A stretch of 64,000 nucleotides of DNA from Fomes fomentarius (Eukaryota; Basidiomycota; Agaricomycetes; Polyporales; Polyporaceae), in assembly GCA_022606135.1 (NCBI GenBank), contig JABYQN010000014.1:124001-188000 (forward strand), written 5' to 3'. Both the position numbers and the translations under genes were made by a program. Under the pieces are notes generated by a model. It saw only the letters and a list, made by a program, of their open reading frames with translations. It made no database searches and was not told the origin of the DNA. Below, piece after piece: positions 11,291 to 21,862 of this stretch (the stretch's first letter is position 1; the number at the start of each line of letters is the position of its first letter).

Positions 11291-11475
11291 CAGCAGCATT
11301 AGGTGTCAGAACATAGTCACTATCAATCTTGTCATATCAGACCTGTGTATCTCTCCATGATTCTGGTCCCTATAGAGTCAAAGTAAGATCTGCTATTAGT
11401 GTATCATTATATAAATCAAATCAAATGGGCAACTGGATGCCAAATATATAAATAAGCCAAATGATACCCCTTATC
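11291..11475 (+). repeat. Inverted arm P, left copy
   Basis: This segment matches, as reverse complement, 13148-13312. Shared landmarks are agcattaggtg, gtcatat, tagagtcaaa, aaatcaaatcaaatg, gcaact, gatgataccc. Its order relative to arm Q differs between the two sides, so Q and P cannot both belong to one simple palindrome. Confidence 0.65.
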
Positions 11476-12587
11476 AGGTGGGTGCTGCATGGTCTGCAGA
11501 GGTACACCACCTGTTAGGCTTGTCCCCAGGTGATGGGTGTGATGGATATTTTAGCTCTGTTGTAAACTGCCATGCAATTACTGAAAAGGCTGGGCAGATC
11601 GGATGTGCTTTTGGTGAGTCCCTACTGTGAACATACAGATTTAGTAAACTATGCTGAATGGCATCTTCTGTGGAGATGTGTGATGAGAACAACCTGTAGT
11701 ATGAGCTATTTATTTCAAGTGCAAAACATGTGTGTGCAAATTAGACAATGTACATATGACTCTTGTTGCTTCACTTAATCCATGACTAATTCAAAGCTCT
11801 TCTGAAATGAGAGTGGTGGGTTAAGCACTGCCTGCACAGAATGGTCAGGTCACAATCTGTGTGCTTGTGTTACTGTGCTCATATGCATGTGGACTTCAAT
11901 TCACAAATATCTATAATTGATATGTGTAGCACAGACAGAATTGTGTGTAGTGCCCAAGGTAGTTATAAACTTAAGTTCAGCCTTAAGTTGAGTAATTGTG
12001 TCCATAATATTCTGGGCTATGCCCCTGGTCACCAGTGGTGACTCATTGGTTTGCTATTGTTGTATTTCATTTGTTTGAGTACCTTGAAGGGTGAGTCCAG
12101 CATACAGGCTGTGCACTGTGAGACAGAACCAGACAAGAATTAGAGGGATGAAGGAGGGACACAAGGGACACAATGATTCCAAGAGGTTGAAATCACAGAA
12201 ATGATGAAATCCATATTTTCATGGTAGGGACCTGCCAAAGGCATGCCTAATCTACCCAGTTGGTATGACATGTTGTCCTGCCTTTAAACTCTGCGGTCTG
12301 ATGTCCAATTTGGACAACATGCCCCCCAACTAGCTTGTGAGTTCAACCACCTGTTGAGTGCCATACCATTATAGGATGGCATACAAGATGATCCTAGGCA
12401 TTCAGCAGGCATACTACACACCCATTTTCAAATGACATCCTGAGGATTTCCCTGGGATATCTATCATTATATCACCAAGCTATCCATCCACAGTGGGTGC
12501 TCAGCCATGCTTTTGTTTTTGTTACATAGCATTGTTAGTTACATACTTACCAACCTCAATGGGCCCTTTGGGACTCATAGTGCCTGT

Positions 12588-12804
12588 CACAACCAAGGGT
12601 CAAGCAAAAGTAGGGATAAATCTGATAGGCAAGCAGGGGTGAGCCAACAAGTCTTGCGCAGTGAAGTGGAGTGAGGCTCAACACCAAGGGCTGGAGACAG
12701 GTATGTATTGAGAAAGCTGAGTGAATGAAAATACATGAGGGGGCTCACCTGGAGACAAGAGGTCAAAACTGTGTCTCCAGGTGGCTCACACTATCCTATA
12801 TATC
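12588..12804 (-). repeat. Inverted arm Q, right copy
   Basis: Reverse-complement partner of 10393-10611. It holds the same ctggagac/gtctccag palindrome near its outer end (about 12750-12780). Confidence 0.7.
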
Positions 12805-13147
12805 TAGGTCTGCATCAGAGGGGTAGGCTATCTACATCAATCATCAGGGCAAATTGCACCCACAAATGATGGGCACACTGCACCTGAAGTCTTGCCATGT
12901 CATTGCAGATAATGGGTGCTTCACACCTGAAGTTCACATGCAACTCAAATTGTGCACACATTGATAACCCATTTGTGACAGTGCCCATTCCTGCATGTTC
13001 TCTGCCATTTCCAGGCTGCTGTGAATGACCCATCTCCGAGTCCAGCATTTGCCATATGTTGTCTTGTCAATGTTTTTGTACATAAGCTCATCTAGTCAGC
13101 ATGTACTCTTACAATATTCCATATCCTCATAGTATGAATCAATTAAG

Positions 13148-13312
13148 TGAGGGGTATCATCTGACTTACTTGTGTATTCAGCATCTAGTTGCACATTTGA
13201 TTTGATTCAAATATACACTATTGGAAAATCTTATTTTGACTCTATTGGTACAGTCATTATGGATACACATGTCCGATGGAGATATGACGAGATTCTGGCA
13301 CCTAATGCTGCC
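13148..13312 (-). repeat. Inverted arm P, right copy
   Basis: Reverse-complement partner of 11291-11475, ending about 100 bp before the 3' flank of hydrophobin 2. Confidence 0.65.
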
Positions 13313-13492
13313 CATGCCAGGATCATTGCATGCCACTCAGGCTGTATGTATGTATGACTCAAAAACTATCACACAACTCTCATTCACATATTTCAACTGG
13401 ATTGTGGGTGCATATAAACTCCGTGTTTGATACAATCACAATAGCGCAAAATAATAGATTGTAGATATTGACCAATAAAACCATCCCCGCAC

Positions 13493-13964
13493 TTAGATCT
13501 GAATAGGAAGGCAGTCAATGGCAACGGCCCCCTAGAGACAGGAGGCGGTCAGATATAGTCTGATCACATGAAGTGAAAAAGATGGAATACATACATGGCT
13601 GTTGTCTTGGCAGCACATAGCCTGGTTCTTGCAGCTGGCACTAAGTCCAACCCCGATGATTGAGATGGGGATACACTGCAGGCCGAGGACAACATTGAGG
13701 TCCTCGAGGACAATGCCAAGGAGGCCAAGGGCATCAGCACCCTTCGGAGTGCTTGCCTGTGTGCAGATAGAAGTAGTTAGTCCGATGAACATATGCATGT
13801 AAGAGGGATAAGGTAAGGTGGCCTTAACATACTAGTGCGGAGGTGTCACAGCACTGAACGGGGCCGGAGCTGCAGGTACTGTTGTGGGGATTGCCAGTGA
13901 TGGGGTTGGCAGCGGCCAGAAGAGGCATGACAGCGATGGCGAGAGTGAGCGCGTGAGAGAACAT
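13493..13964 (-). CDS. Class I hydrophobin, copy 2, 3 exons, 110 aa
   Basis: This is the inverted partner of the gene at 9347, with the same role as a cell-surface coat protein. Exons in reading order: 13964-13833, 13756-13595, 13531-13493. Signal peptide at residues 1-20. The eight cysteines keep the pattern C-CC-C-C-CC-C (TCSSG, QCCD, LQC, SASC, MCC, IDC). Intron positions and phases equal those of copy 1. The N-terminal region differs from copy 1 by a two-residue shortening before the first Cys and a handful of substitutions; the last exon begins GAVAIDC instead of GLIAIDC. The homology extends through about 100 bp of 3' flank (to about 13415) and through the promoter repeats, so the whole transcription unit was duplicated in inverted orientation. 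The longer in-frame start at 14108 runs through a (GAT/GAG) repeat and is not used here. Confidence 0.95.
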
Positions 13965-14106
13965 CTTGATGTTGCTGCGTGAGGCTAAAGTTGTTGCGAA
14001 GGAGCTTGAAGAGGCGGCGGGGATGGAGGATGAGGATGAGGATGAGGATGAAGATGAGGATGAAGATGAGGATGAGGATGAGGGAAGTTCAGCATAGTGG
14101 GGACAC

Positions 14107-14113
14107 ATATATA
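14107..14113 (-). promoter_or_regulatory. TATA box of hydrophobin 2
   Basis: ATATATA on either strand, 143 bp before the ATG, the same distance as in copy 1. Confidence 0.55.
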
Positions 14114-14130
14114 GCCGGGGTCAGATCCCT

Positions 14131-14250
14131 GTCAGCCATATGTTAACCTCACACCTCCGATTTCTGTCAGCCACGGTCATCCTCATACCTCCGATTTCTG
14201 GCAGCCGCAGTCATCCTCATAGGTCCAATTTCTGTCAGCCACAGTCACCA
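14131..14250 (-). repeat. 34-bp tandem repeats in the second hydrophobin promoter
   Basis: GTCAGCC-type unit ends occur at 14131, 14166, 14200 and 14234 (34-35 bp period). They are the reverse complement of the units at 9045-9190. There is one unit fewer than in copy 1. Confidence 0.8.
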
Positions 14251-14642
14251 GACGGCGCCCAGCTTTCCTCCGTCAGCTTTCAGTTCGGTTCATTGCGTGC
14301 CGTGTTGGTTCGATTCGTCTTACATCTCTACTCAACACTTCTCAAGTTGTGGTTACTCACTTCCTTCGTTATCGTTTGCCATTTGTTCCGACCTTCTGAC
14401 TTCAACGCCCACGACAATTGCAAGTCGCGCGTACGAAACGCTCGATGTCTCACAAGTCCCCGACTCGGGCCGCCTACTAACAACGGTGAACCTACTCATC
14501 ACTGATTTGTATACTCGTGACTCCGAGGTCAGGACAAGATTATGGAATTCAGGATAACATAGAGTCATACGTGCATAGTTCATACATTGAGCATATACTA
14601 AGATAACAAAAAGACGCATGCAGAGACAGACAAGGAAGGGAT

Positions 14643-16355
14643 TCATCCATACAGGCGAACCGGACCGCGCACAAGCTTCTGCAGCTCCCCGAGCGCCCAG
14701 AGCTGCATCTGCTCGAAGTCGGCGTCGCGCGGATACGCCTCAAAAGCGATATCCAGCGCGTCGAGCCATGTGCCCGCCATGTACCGGGCGCGGAGACATT
14801 CCATGACGCGCGGAAGCATGTTGTCCGCGCGCGACGTGCGCACTCGGACGGCGCGCAAGTAGCGCAGGTGCGGCAAGATCGCGGGCGGCTGTGCAGCGGG
14901 CGGCGTGGCGGGATGGGACGTGGGGGGAGGAGGAGGCGTGAAGACAGCCGCAAGGTCGGTCTGCGCGGCGTCCAGTCCGTTGAACTCGAGAGCAGTGATG
15001 TGCAGGAAGCGGCGGAGGAGACGCGCGAGGTCGGTGGTAGGGATCGGTTCGGACCACTTCTGATAGATGCTGAGGTACGTCAGAGGAGCGTGGGAGAGGA
15101 GCGTGCCAAACTGCTGGACCGCATCCTGGATCATGTACTGCCAGTCGTCCCCCTGCACGTCGTCGAAGGTCACGGAAAGGCGTCCCTGGCCTCCCGGCCC
15201 GCGGCACTCGAAGTCGAAGTCCTTCAGCAGGGCGTGCGAGGCGGTGCGGAGGATCGGAAGACAGGACGAGTCTTGCGGGATCACATCAAGAAGGCCGAGA
15301 GAGGCGAAGCGGTCGTCGGGCCCTTCCAGGTCAATGCGGACCCGGACGTCGAGATTGGTGGTAGCGTCGAGGTAGAGATGAGAGAGAAGCTGGCGGACCT
15401 CGTAGGGGTACTCTGTGACAAGATAGAGGTTGCGGAGACTCCTGAGGGACACGCTTAGCTTCGACCTATCCCGATCGTCGTACAGAGGGAGCGCGCGATC
15501 GATCTTTAGAAACTCGAGGCAACGGCACGACTCGAGGATACGGAGGAAGCCTTCCAGTCGCATAGGTTGCCCGGTTGAAGGTCCCAAGTACAATTGCCGG
15601 AGCCTGGGAACGATGGCCGACTGCCAATCGAAGCACAGATTGGTGGCCTCAAGCGTGCGCAGATTTGGAAGGAAGGAAGGTGAGAGGTCTGGAACGTGCT
15701 CGCCGTCAGTGAAGTGCGGCACAGTGTTGATCCACAACTCCGTGAGCGCAGGCATCGGGACCCGTGAAAGCAAGTTGCTGATGCTATAAACGGTGTGTTC
15801 ATCGAGCGAGACGACGACGAGCTTGTTAATCCGATGCGCGTGCTCCGCAAGAACCTTCATACAGGAAGGAATGCTCTTCGGCGAGTGGAACGTGATGTCG
15901 ACCGAAGTAGCCTTGGCTCGTGCCAAGGCGAGTGGCAATCCTCTACCAGTACGATCGACGTCGATAACCCTCCAGAGACAAGCATCACCATTGGCAATGG
16001 TCCTCCACTGTCGACAAACGGAAGAAGCTTGAAGCCAACCCCTATGCCGTCTGTACAGTTGCCAAGGCGGTAGGTTGTCAACGAGTACGTCCTCGACCAT
16101 ACTCGCAAAAATTTTGCAGATTATTTCCGCAGGAAAACTATGAATCTGTACCCGACTCCGATGATGCCTGCGTGCCGTTCGAACCATTGACGAGTGCGAA
16201 GCTGAGGAAGCTGCACTGGGTTCTTGAAGGGTCCGACGAGTTGGATAAGCCGAGAACCGTGCGGACTGAGAAGCGGGGACGGTGCGACGCTGTGTCAACG
16301 TATAATTAGTGATGACATGGCTGCGTAGAGCAAGCTTACTGACCAAGTGCGACAT
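14643..16355 (-). CDS. F-box protein, about 570 aa
   Basis: Likely SCF ubiquitin ligase adaptor of unknown target. The first 65 residues are basic, Ser/Thr/Arg-rich and poorly conserved-looking. The F-box runs from about residue 70: VQIHSFPAEIICKIFASM, then SSVCRQWRTIANGDACLWRV. The remainder has irregular Leu-rich repeats up to the C-terminal ELQKLVRGPVRLYG. A shorter start at the Met near 16187 (MVRTARRHHRSR) would place the F-box close to the N-terminus as in its relatives, so the true start could be either one, or a 5' intron may be present. The C-terminal Pro-rich segment (FTPPPPPTSHPATPP) is an unusual insertion. The gene lies between the hydrophobin block and the duplicated F-box area. 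Confidence 0.75.
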   Translation of the reverse strand: MSHLVSKLALRSHVITNYTLTQRRTVPASQSARFSAYPTRRTLQEPSAASSASHSSMVRTARRHHRSRVQIHSFPAEIICKIFASMVEDVLVDNLPPWQLYRRHRGWLQASSVCRQWRTIANGDACLWRVIDVDRTGRGLPLALARAKATSVDITFHSPKSIPSCMKVLAEHAHRINKLVVVSLDEHTVYSISNLLSRVPMPALTELWINTVPHFTDGEHVPDLSPSFLPNLRTLEATNLCFDWQSAIVPRLRQLYLGPSTGQPMRLEGFLRILESCRCLEFLKIDRALPLYDDRDRSKLSVSLRSLRNLYLVTEYPYEVRQLLSHLYLDATTNLDVRVRIDLEGPDDRFASLGLLDVIPQDSSCLPILRTASHALLKDFDFECRGPGGQGRLSVTFDDVQGDDWQYMIQDAVQQFGTLLSHAPLTYLSIYQKWSEPIPTTDLARLLRRFLHITALEFNGLDAAQTDLAAVFTPPPPPTSHPATPPAAQPPAILPHLRYLRAVRVRTSRADNMLPRVMECLRARYMAGTWLDALDIAFEAYPRDADFEQMQLWALGELQKLVRGPVRLYG

Positions 16356-17285
16356 AGTGAGATGACGATCGAGGAGGAAACTATGACGTTTGTGGGAATA
16401 AGGTTGCGAGCTGGAGAGCTGCCAGCAACAGGATTCTCATTTTATGCTCGCAAACATGAGGACCCAAGCAGACGGGCGGTCGACCAAAGCGGCACCGCAA
16501 CCCCTGTATAGCAACCCAGGACGGCCAAAGCTCGAGTGGCTCAGTCAAAGGGAGGATCTGAACAACAGGCCACGCAGCAATTGGAACCCTGAGAACAATA
16601 ATACTCGGCCTCAAGCTTGCCAAAGCGTGCTGGCCGTGACGTGAAGATCAAAGCGCCGCGCCACACGGCTTGCGCGGGATTCTCGAGTACCTTGTTCCTG
16701 TCTAGATATCCCCAGATCCTGAGCAACTAATCGGGCCCAGTTGTCGCGATACAATTCTTCTGCGTCGCCATAGAGCTAGATCGGCTTGACACACTCCTTT
16801 GGCCCCGCAACTGCGAAAGTTGTTGTCGCTCTTCCCCAATTTGGCAAGTCACTTTCGCCTTCGTGGATTATCGTACCTAAGTCGAATTACTGTGAGGAGG
16901 AAGTGAGTGCACGCTATTCAGGGCATCAATAACGCAAACCGGGTGGTCGTTGCCACCTAGGGAGACATGGCTTGAAGTTGTTGAGTTCTAGGTTCGAATT
17001 GAGGTGCTATTGGAAGTTATGGACCGGTGATGCTTCCGCAGGCTGTGCGCTCTTGCCTGTTTGGTGTCATAGAATACAAGAATTTCACTAAAAGCGTTCC
17101 AAGGTGGTCGCGGAAGGCTGAACCGTTCACCAAGTCATCATGCTGGTGCGAGTGTGGCACGTCACACCAGGCGCTTCGACGTATCCTTGTATGGCTGCGC
17201 AGTGCGAGATTGAGTATTTGTTCTTGTTCGGAATCAACTCCATCATTCTCGCCGGTGCACGCACAGGTCGCTTCCTGACCCCGCA
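16356..17285. other. Intergenic spacer, 930 bp
   Basis: This is the promoter side of the F-box gene at 16355 and the approach to an F-box relic. Short frames on both strands have no domain. A tRNA-like T-loop (gttcgaatt at about 16992) lacks the rest of a cloverleaf. Confidence 0.45.
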
Positions 17286-17590
17286 ATGAATAGTCTCGCG
17301 ATGAGTGGGAATGAAGACAGCGCATCATAAACGAGATACCTACCGAGCTTATGAGGTACCGGGAATCCAGCTGCCAGTGGGTCCTCGCGCTCACTTCCGT
17401 CCGATGTCGCTACTGGCGCGAGGTCGTGCTCTGTATCTGGCTAGTCCTGAGAGAGAAGGTGCAGTTTGTGGACGACTTCCCCGACGCTATTAAAATGAAG
17501 CTTAAGCTTGCGAGGCCGAGTCGCTACCTGGCGTTGGCTGTGCAGCTGCTATTTATGGTATTATTTGTTCGGGGCAAACAAACAATTCCA
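17286..17590 (+). pseudogene. F-box gene relic
   Basis: Translated pieces INEIPTELM, then VLALTSVRCRYWREVVLCIW, then AIKMKLKLARPSRYLALAVQ correspond in order to the F-box, the CRxWREV motif and the first repeat of Agaricomycete F-box proteins. A frameshift near 17330 separates the ATG-containing start from the F-box, and the sequence ends after about 100 codons. No Leu-rich region follows. It is a decayed fragment just upstream of the intact family members. Confidence 0.6.
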
Positions 17591-17998
17591 GCCTTCTTAT
17601 GCATACGGCTAGCTGGCACATGTGTGCGGCATATGCTGGGACTCGAGGGTCGTCTTTCCTAAGGCCGGTTTTGATGTGAAAGCCGGAGGGCATCTGTATG
17701 GACGATGTTGCAGAGCTGTTCCAGGAGCGCCGAAATTTAGTAATAGTAGTTCCGGAGTGTTGTTGGCGGTGGCGCGGCACTGGGTGCCATCTCCCTTTGT
17801 GTTCCACAACCATAGCCGAGCTATGCCGACTTGTTTTTGCACGTGTGCCATATAAGCAAGCAATCCAAAGTCAGTCAGCTTCTATCGCAACAAACGCAGC
17901 TACAGTAGAAACCGTATCAGGTCCAAAAGTAGGTCTCGCCCCACGCACCTATACGGATGCCGAAGATCTGACGAAAGATTATATTAACATAAACCTCT

Positions 17999-20468
17999 AT
18001 GCTCAGATCAGATCTCGAAGACATTCGGCGAGGACTTCGCGAGCAGAGGTGTATGCTACTATGCGACCAAGTTGAAGCTCTTCCGCCGCAGGAGGATGCC
18101 ATCCGAATGAGGATCGCAGACCTAGACGAGCAGCTCAATAGCACGACCGACATCAATTTGCTGCCCGTAGAGATCTTGATCAAGATCTTCAAACTCGTCG
18201 TCGTGCCTCTCACACCCGAAGAGGCCCTCTCAGCCCGAGTCGCGGCGAGATGGACCGAGAACGTTTTCCCCGTATGCCGCCATTGGCGCAGGGTGGTATG
18301 CTCCACCCCTAGCTTATGGCGAGTTGTCGGTGTATGCTCTACCCCCGAACGGTTGGCTCTGTGCGTGGCCCGAAGTGCGGAGCTCCCCGTGGACATCTCT
18401 GTTCAACAATGGCCTCTTCAATCCATGACATCACTCCTCCACTCGCTGTCATCCAAGATACGGTCCCTTGCCCTCACCTCCGCCAAGCATTATAGGTATA
18501 CCTCGTTCTCTGCCCTTCCCTCCAACAGCTATTGGCCAGCTTTGCAAGATCTGTACATTCGGGCAGACGGCTGCCCTTCTCTGGAAGTGGGCTGGGATCC
18601 AAAGCGATTTCCTCAGCTGCGCAGTCTAACTGTCGAAGGCTGCGATCTTCCCCAAGATCTGTCGCACTGTCCTCCTCTCCGCATACTTGATATGCGCCGT
18701 TACTTTGGGACATTTTCAGTGACACGATTCCTTTACATCGTGGAGTCGATACAGAGCCTTGAACAGCTTTCCGTTCACATCTGGGCATATCCACACGCGT
18801 CGGACCCTGGACGTCTCGTTTCCTTACCCCAGCTACGAAAGGCAGACTTGCGCTTCAGGAGATACGGATACGCCTCGCAGATCCTCGCTCACCTCCACAT
18901 ACCATCAGCTACGTCGGTTGCGGTTGCGATCGAATCGACGGTATCCGACCCCGATCCAGACAGGTTATTCGGATTTCTTCCATCCGATCCATCAAGCATC
19001 CTACCGATGTGGATGGACACGACTTCCGTGGACGTGATAGTGGACACCCGAAACTCTTCTTACGAGCCTGTCGTTGCCCTTCGAGGGTACAATTGCGACC
19101 ACACGAGTACATTCGACCTCTCCTTGACTGTCCGCGGTACTAAGCTTCTTGATCGAGCTTGTCGCGAGCTCACCCACATCCTACCCTATCTGACATCGCT
19201 GTGTGTGCAAGGAAACTATCTCAGCCTTGTATCGAGAGCGACCTGGCAGAATGTGTTTGCGCATTATCCCGACCTGGAGTCGATAGCCCTAGCTGGATGT
19301 TCCTCCGGTCACAGATTTTGGGTAGGGAGTGGCACGGGTCGACCCGCCGCACTCAGAGGGTGACCCGTACCCGTACCCGTCAGCCACCCGCACCCGCGGC
19401 GACGGGTACGGGTGACGGACGGGTACGGGTACGGGTACGGGTATCCCGCGTAGCAACACAGACATATTATCAGTGCACTAGCTCATAGGGACCCCGTTTC
19501 AATACTAATGCTATAGTAGACGATCACCAACTACATTCTGATATGATGTTAGGCATCCTCCAATGGCGGTATGCTGCTATCGACGTGGGATTCATGTCCG
19601 TCTGTACTCCGATGGGAGATCTCCGTGTTCACTGCAATCGGGTCCGGCCCCTCTGCGTTGTTTATGCCCTGGATGAATTAGTACTACGGGTGAGCTACAC
19701 GCCAGCGAAGTGATACTTGATACATACTGGGCAGTGGACATTAGCCCATTGGAGAACTCTTGTGATTTGCTCATCATCGGGCACCTCGCTTCCTACCCGA
19801 GCCAGTAGATTGCACCCACCAGTGAGGAAGACCGAGAGGAGTGTGTCGTCGAGTGATTTTGCTGTCGCTGGCTGGCCCACAGAGTGCAACGAGAGGAGCA
19901 CGCGCGCCATAATTATATAAGATCTACACTACTATACATGGAGACAGGTCAGCCGCGCCTCCGATGAAGCGCCAGACGTTCAGTAGACGGCGGGTCTACG
20001 GGTACGGGTGCGGGTCTCTGACGGGTCTCCCACCTCCTCACCCGTACCCGTACCCGCACGGGTTTAACCCGTGACCCGCCGCGGGTGGACCCGACCCGTG
20101 CCACTCCCTAATTTTGGGAGGCGCTGCAATCGCAGCCCACGTCTTCCTCACCGATGAACGGCCACGCTACGGTACCATGTCCACGCCTCAAGTCCATCAG
20201 CATCGTGGTGTGGAATATTGTACGGAAGATAGACACCGGGGCCGAGTCCTGGGCCATGCCCAACGCACTTTGGTCGCGGAAAGAGCATGGACACCCTGTA
20301 GTGACGCTACGCCTGGAAGGCTGGGACTGGCGTCTTCCCCCTTGCGCCCCAATCCACCGGCCCAGCGATACGGAGTACCTGCAAAAGCTGGCGTCTTCCG
20401 TGGAACAAGTTATGTATAAGTCGGTGCATCAACCAGAGTGGTCGTACGTCATTCCAAGCCATGGATGA
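17999..20468 (+). pseudogene. F-box gene copy A, split by a hAT-type insertion
   Basis: This is the first of three related F-box loci (A here, B at 21863, C at 47727). Coding sequence runs from the ATG at 17999 to 19322 and resumes at 20119 to the stop at 20468. It matches copy B throughout: MLRSDLEDIRRGLREQR, the F-box at about residues 50-105 (LLPVEILIKIFKLVVV, FPVCRHWRRVVCSTPSLWRV), then Leu-rich repeats and the end EQVMYKSVHQPEWSYVIP. The 788-bp element plus one 8-bp target duplication interrupts it inside ...GHRFW. If that insert is ignored, the frame continues without a stop, so the insertion looks recent. As it stands the frame reads 454 codons and ends a few residues into the element. 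Whether a truncated protein is made is unknown. Confidence 0.85.
19323..20110. mobile_element. Non-autonomous hAT-type DNA transposon, 788 bp
   Basis: The ends are perfect 18-bp inverted repeats (TAGGGAGTGGCACGGGTC). The flanks are an exact 8-bp direct duplication ATTTTGGG at 19315-19322 and 20111-20118; the empty site can be seen in copy B (gattctgggaggcg). Eight-bp duplications and TAGGG ends are hallmarks of the hAT superfamily. Both subterminal zones hold dense GGGTAC/GTACCC hexamers (about 19360-19445 and 19990-20080), typical transposase-binding arrays of GGGTAC-rich hAT families. The interior is about 500 bp, of ordinary composition, without a transposase (no BED finger, no hATC dimerisation domain). 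The element therefore depends on a transposase supplied elsewhere. Confidence 0.92.
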
Positions 20469-20617
20469 CGCAGTGAACGTTGAAGCTGATGAACCTCTGC
20501 AGAGAATTGATTGCACCACCGGAGAACCCGAGTCCCGCGGGGTCTGACCGAGATCAGGTGAACGTCTCTGCCGTCGCGCCTGCGCGCAGCTGAGACGGGA
20601 TCTCGGGATGCATACAA

Positions 20618-20995
20618 TCAGCAAACGACATGGTAAGAACAGCACCTGCTAGTCACGCACTGCTTGCACTTGTCGTTCTCCCAGTTGTGCATGGCCCAGC
20701 CGCCCGCGTGACCATGTACACAACAGACACCAGAGCTTCTGGCTGCGCCGAGATGTAGTCCTGTGTCTGGTGTGTGTAACTCGTCCCGACTCGAGACTAT
20801 TCCTTGTGCTGCCCTACACACACTGAAGACGCGAAGCTGGATGGTCTGCTCGCGATCCTGTACGACAAATTGGAGATGCGGTTGTGCGCGAGCGGGGTGC
20901 ACCGAGACGGTGCTGATCCCGGTGCCAACGTCCACGAGGACGGAGTTAGGCGGGAGGGTAAGTATGCCATGCATAGACTGCGCGCGAAGGATCAA
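20618..20995 (-). pseudogene. O-methyltransferase fragment downstream of copy A
   Basis: On the minus strand this reads LPPNSVLVDVGTGISTVSV, then PHLQFVVQDREQTIQL, and after a gap MHNWENDKCKQC. These are the SAM-binding loop (VDVGGG), the QDR segment, and the catalytic HNW-D-KC motif of plant-type O-methyltransferases, and they line up with the intact gene at 44923-46866. Stops and missing sequence between the motifs show it is dead. It is convergent to F-box copy A, the same arrangement as the intact pair near copy C. Confidence 0.7.
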
Positions 20996-21862
20996 GGGGG
21001 AGATAATAGATGATGTATCAGGGTGTTTTGTGGTGTACTAGAGATATCGGCGAGACGAGTGCAGCGGGCCAGAGCGCAATCCTCTACACAGTTCGAATCA
21101 CCAGATTCACCACTGTGGGCGGCGACAGAGGCGAGGAAAGGGAATGAAAGGGTGTACATGGTGAAATAAAGTCACAAGAATCGTCGCAGCCTCCATCGAA
21201 TCCAAGGCACATTTGAGGGTATCTACAGTCTTGAGTTGATAGTGCGGACTCAGACAGACCTAGAGTCAGAGCAGCCTCAGAGAGCGCTTCACGTATGACG
21301 AGCTTCAGCAGGGTTCTTTATCCTGAGCGCACGTTCCCTCGAGGGTCTACACCGTCAAACTTGGAGCAGCTTCGACCTTCGAATCTGACGCGCTCAAATG
21401 TCGCTGAATAGTACTCACAGCGTTGTACCATGAGCTTTCGCGCGCATCTCCTCGTCCCTGCGGTAGTCTCGTGCCCTGACATTCTACACAGAGCTATATC
21501 TTGAATTTTCGCACGCAAGGTTGGTCAGCGTTGGGATTCCTTCTTGGACTTACATAAACGAGGAACGAGCGTCTAGAACGAGACTGGTGATAATATTGTT
21601 GGCGGCTGATGGCACCATCTCACCTTGTCCTCCACATACAACGATCGCCACCAAGTATAGCGCTGAGTGAGGGGGACGTTTCGATATCCCTGCGCCATGC
21701 TGACTTGTTTCTGCACGTGCGTCATAAAGCAAGCAATCCAAAGTCAGTCAGGCAAACGGTTCTATCGCGACAAACGAGGCTATAGTAACGGTCCTAAAGC
21801 AGGTCTCGCGCTACGCACGGATGCCGAAGAGCTGACCGAAGATAACATTAGCATCAAGCTCT
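20996..21862. other. Duplicated intergenic DNA before copy B
   Basis: Segments at about 21345-21480 recur at about 23810-23940 (shared gagcagcttc, accatgagctttcgcgcg, catctcctcgtccctgcg). The stretch 21700-21860 matches the region just before copy A. These are parts of the copied module, with no open gene. Confidence 0.55.

Larger units (their letters stand above)
9960..13410. other. Gene-free, AT-richer repeat block between the two hydrophobins
   Basis: About 3.45 kb with no credible gene and a base composition visibly richer in A/T than the flanks. It contains two pairs of inverted arms, listed separately. A minus-strand frame at 12815-13048 and a plus-strand frame near 11840-12040 share a weak CAQFELHVNF-like pattern, which may be the decayed coding part of a repeat. 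No intact transposase is visible. Confidence 0.55.

Noticed and set aside
16960..17010. tRNA-like gttcgaatt with an upstream tggc-like box
   Set aside because: The distance between the two boxes is too short for an anticodon arm, and no acceptor stem pairs.
19360..19445. Telomere-like repeat
   Set aside because: The unit is GGGTAC, not TTAGGG, and it occurs as inverted subterminal arrays inside a target-site-flanked element.
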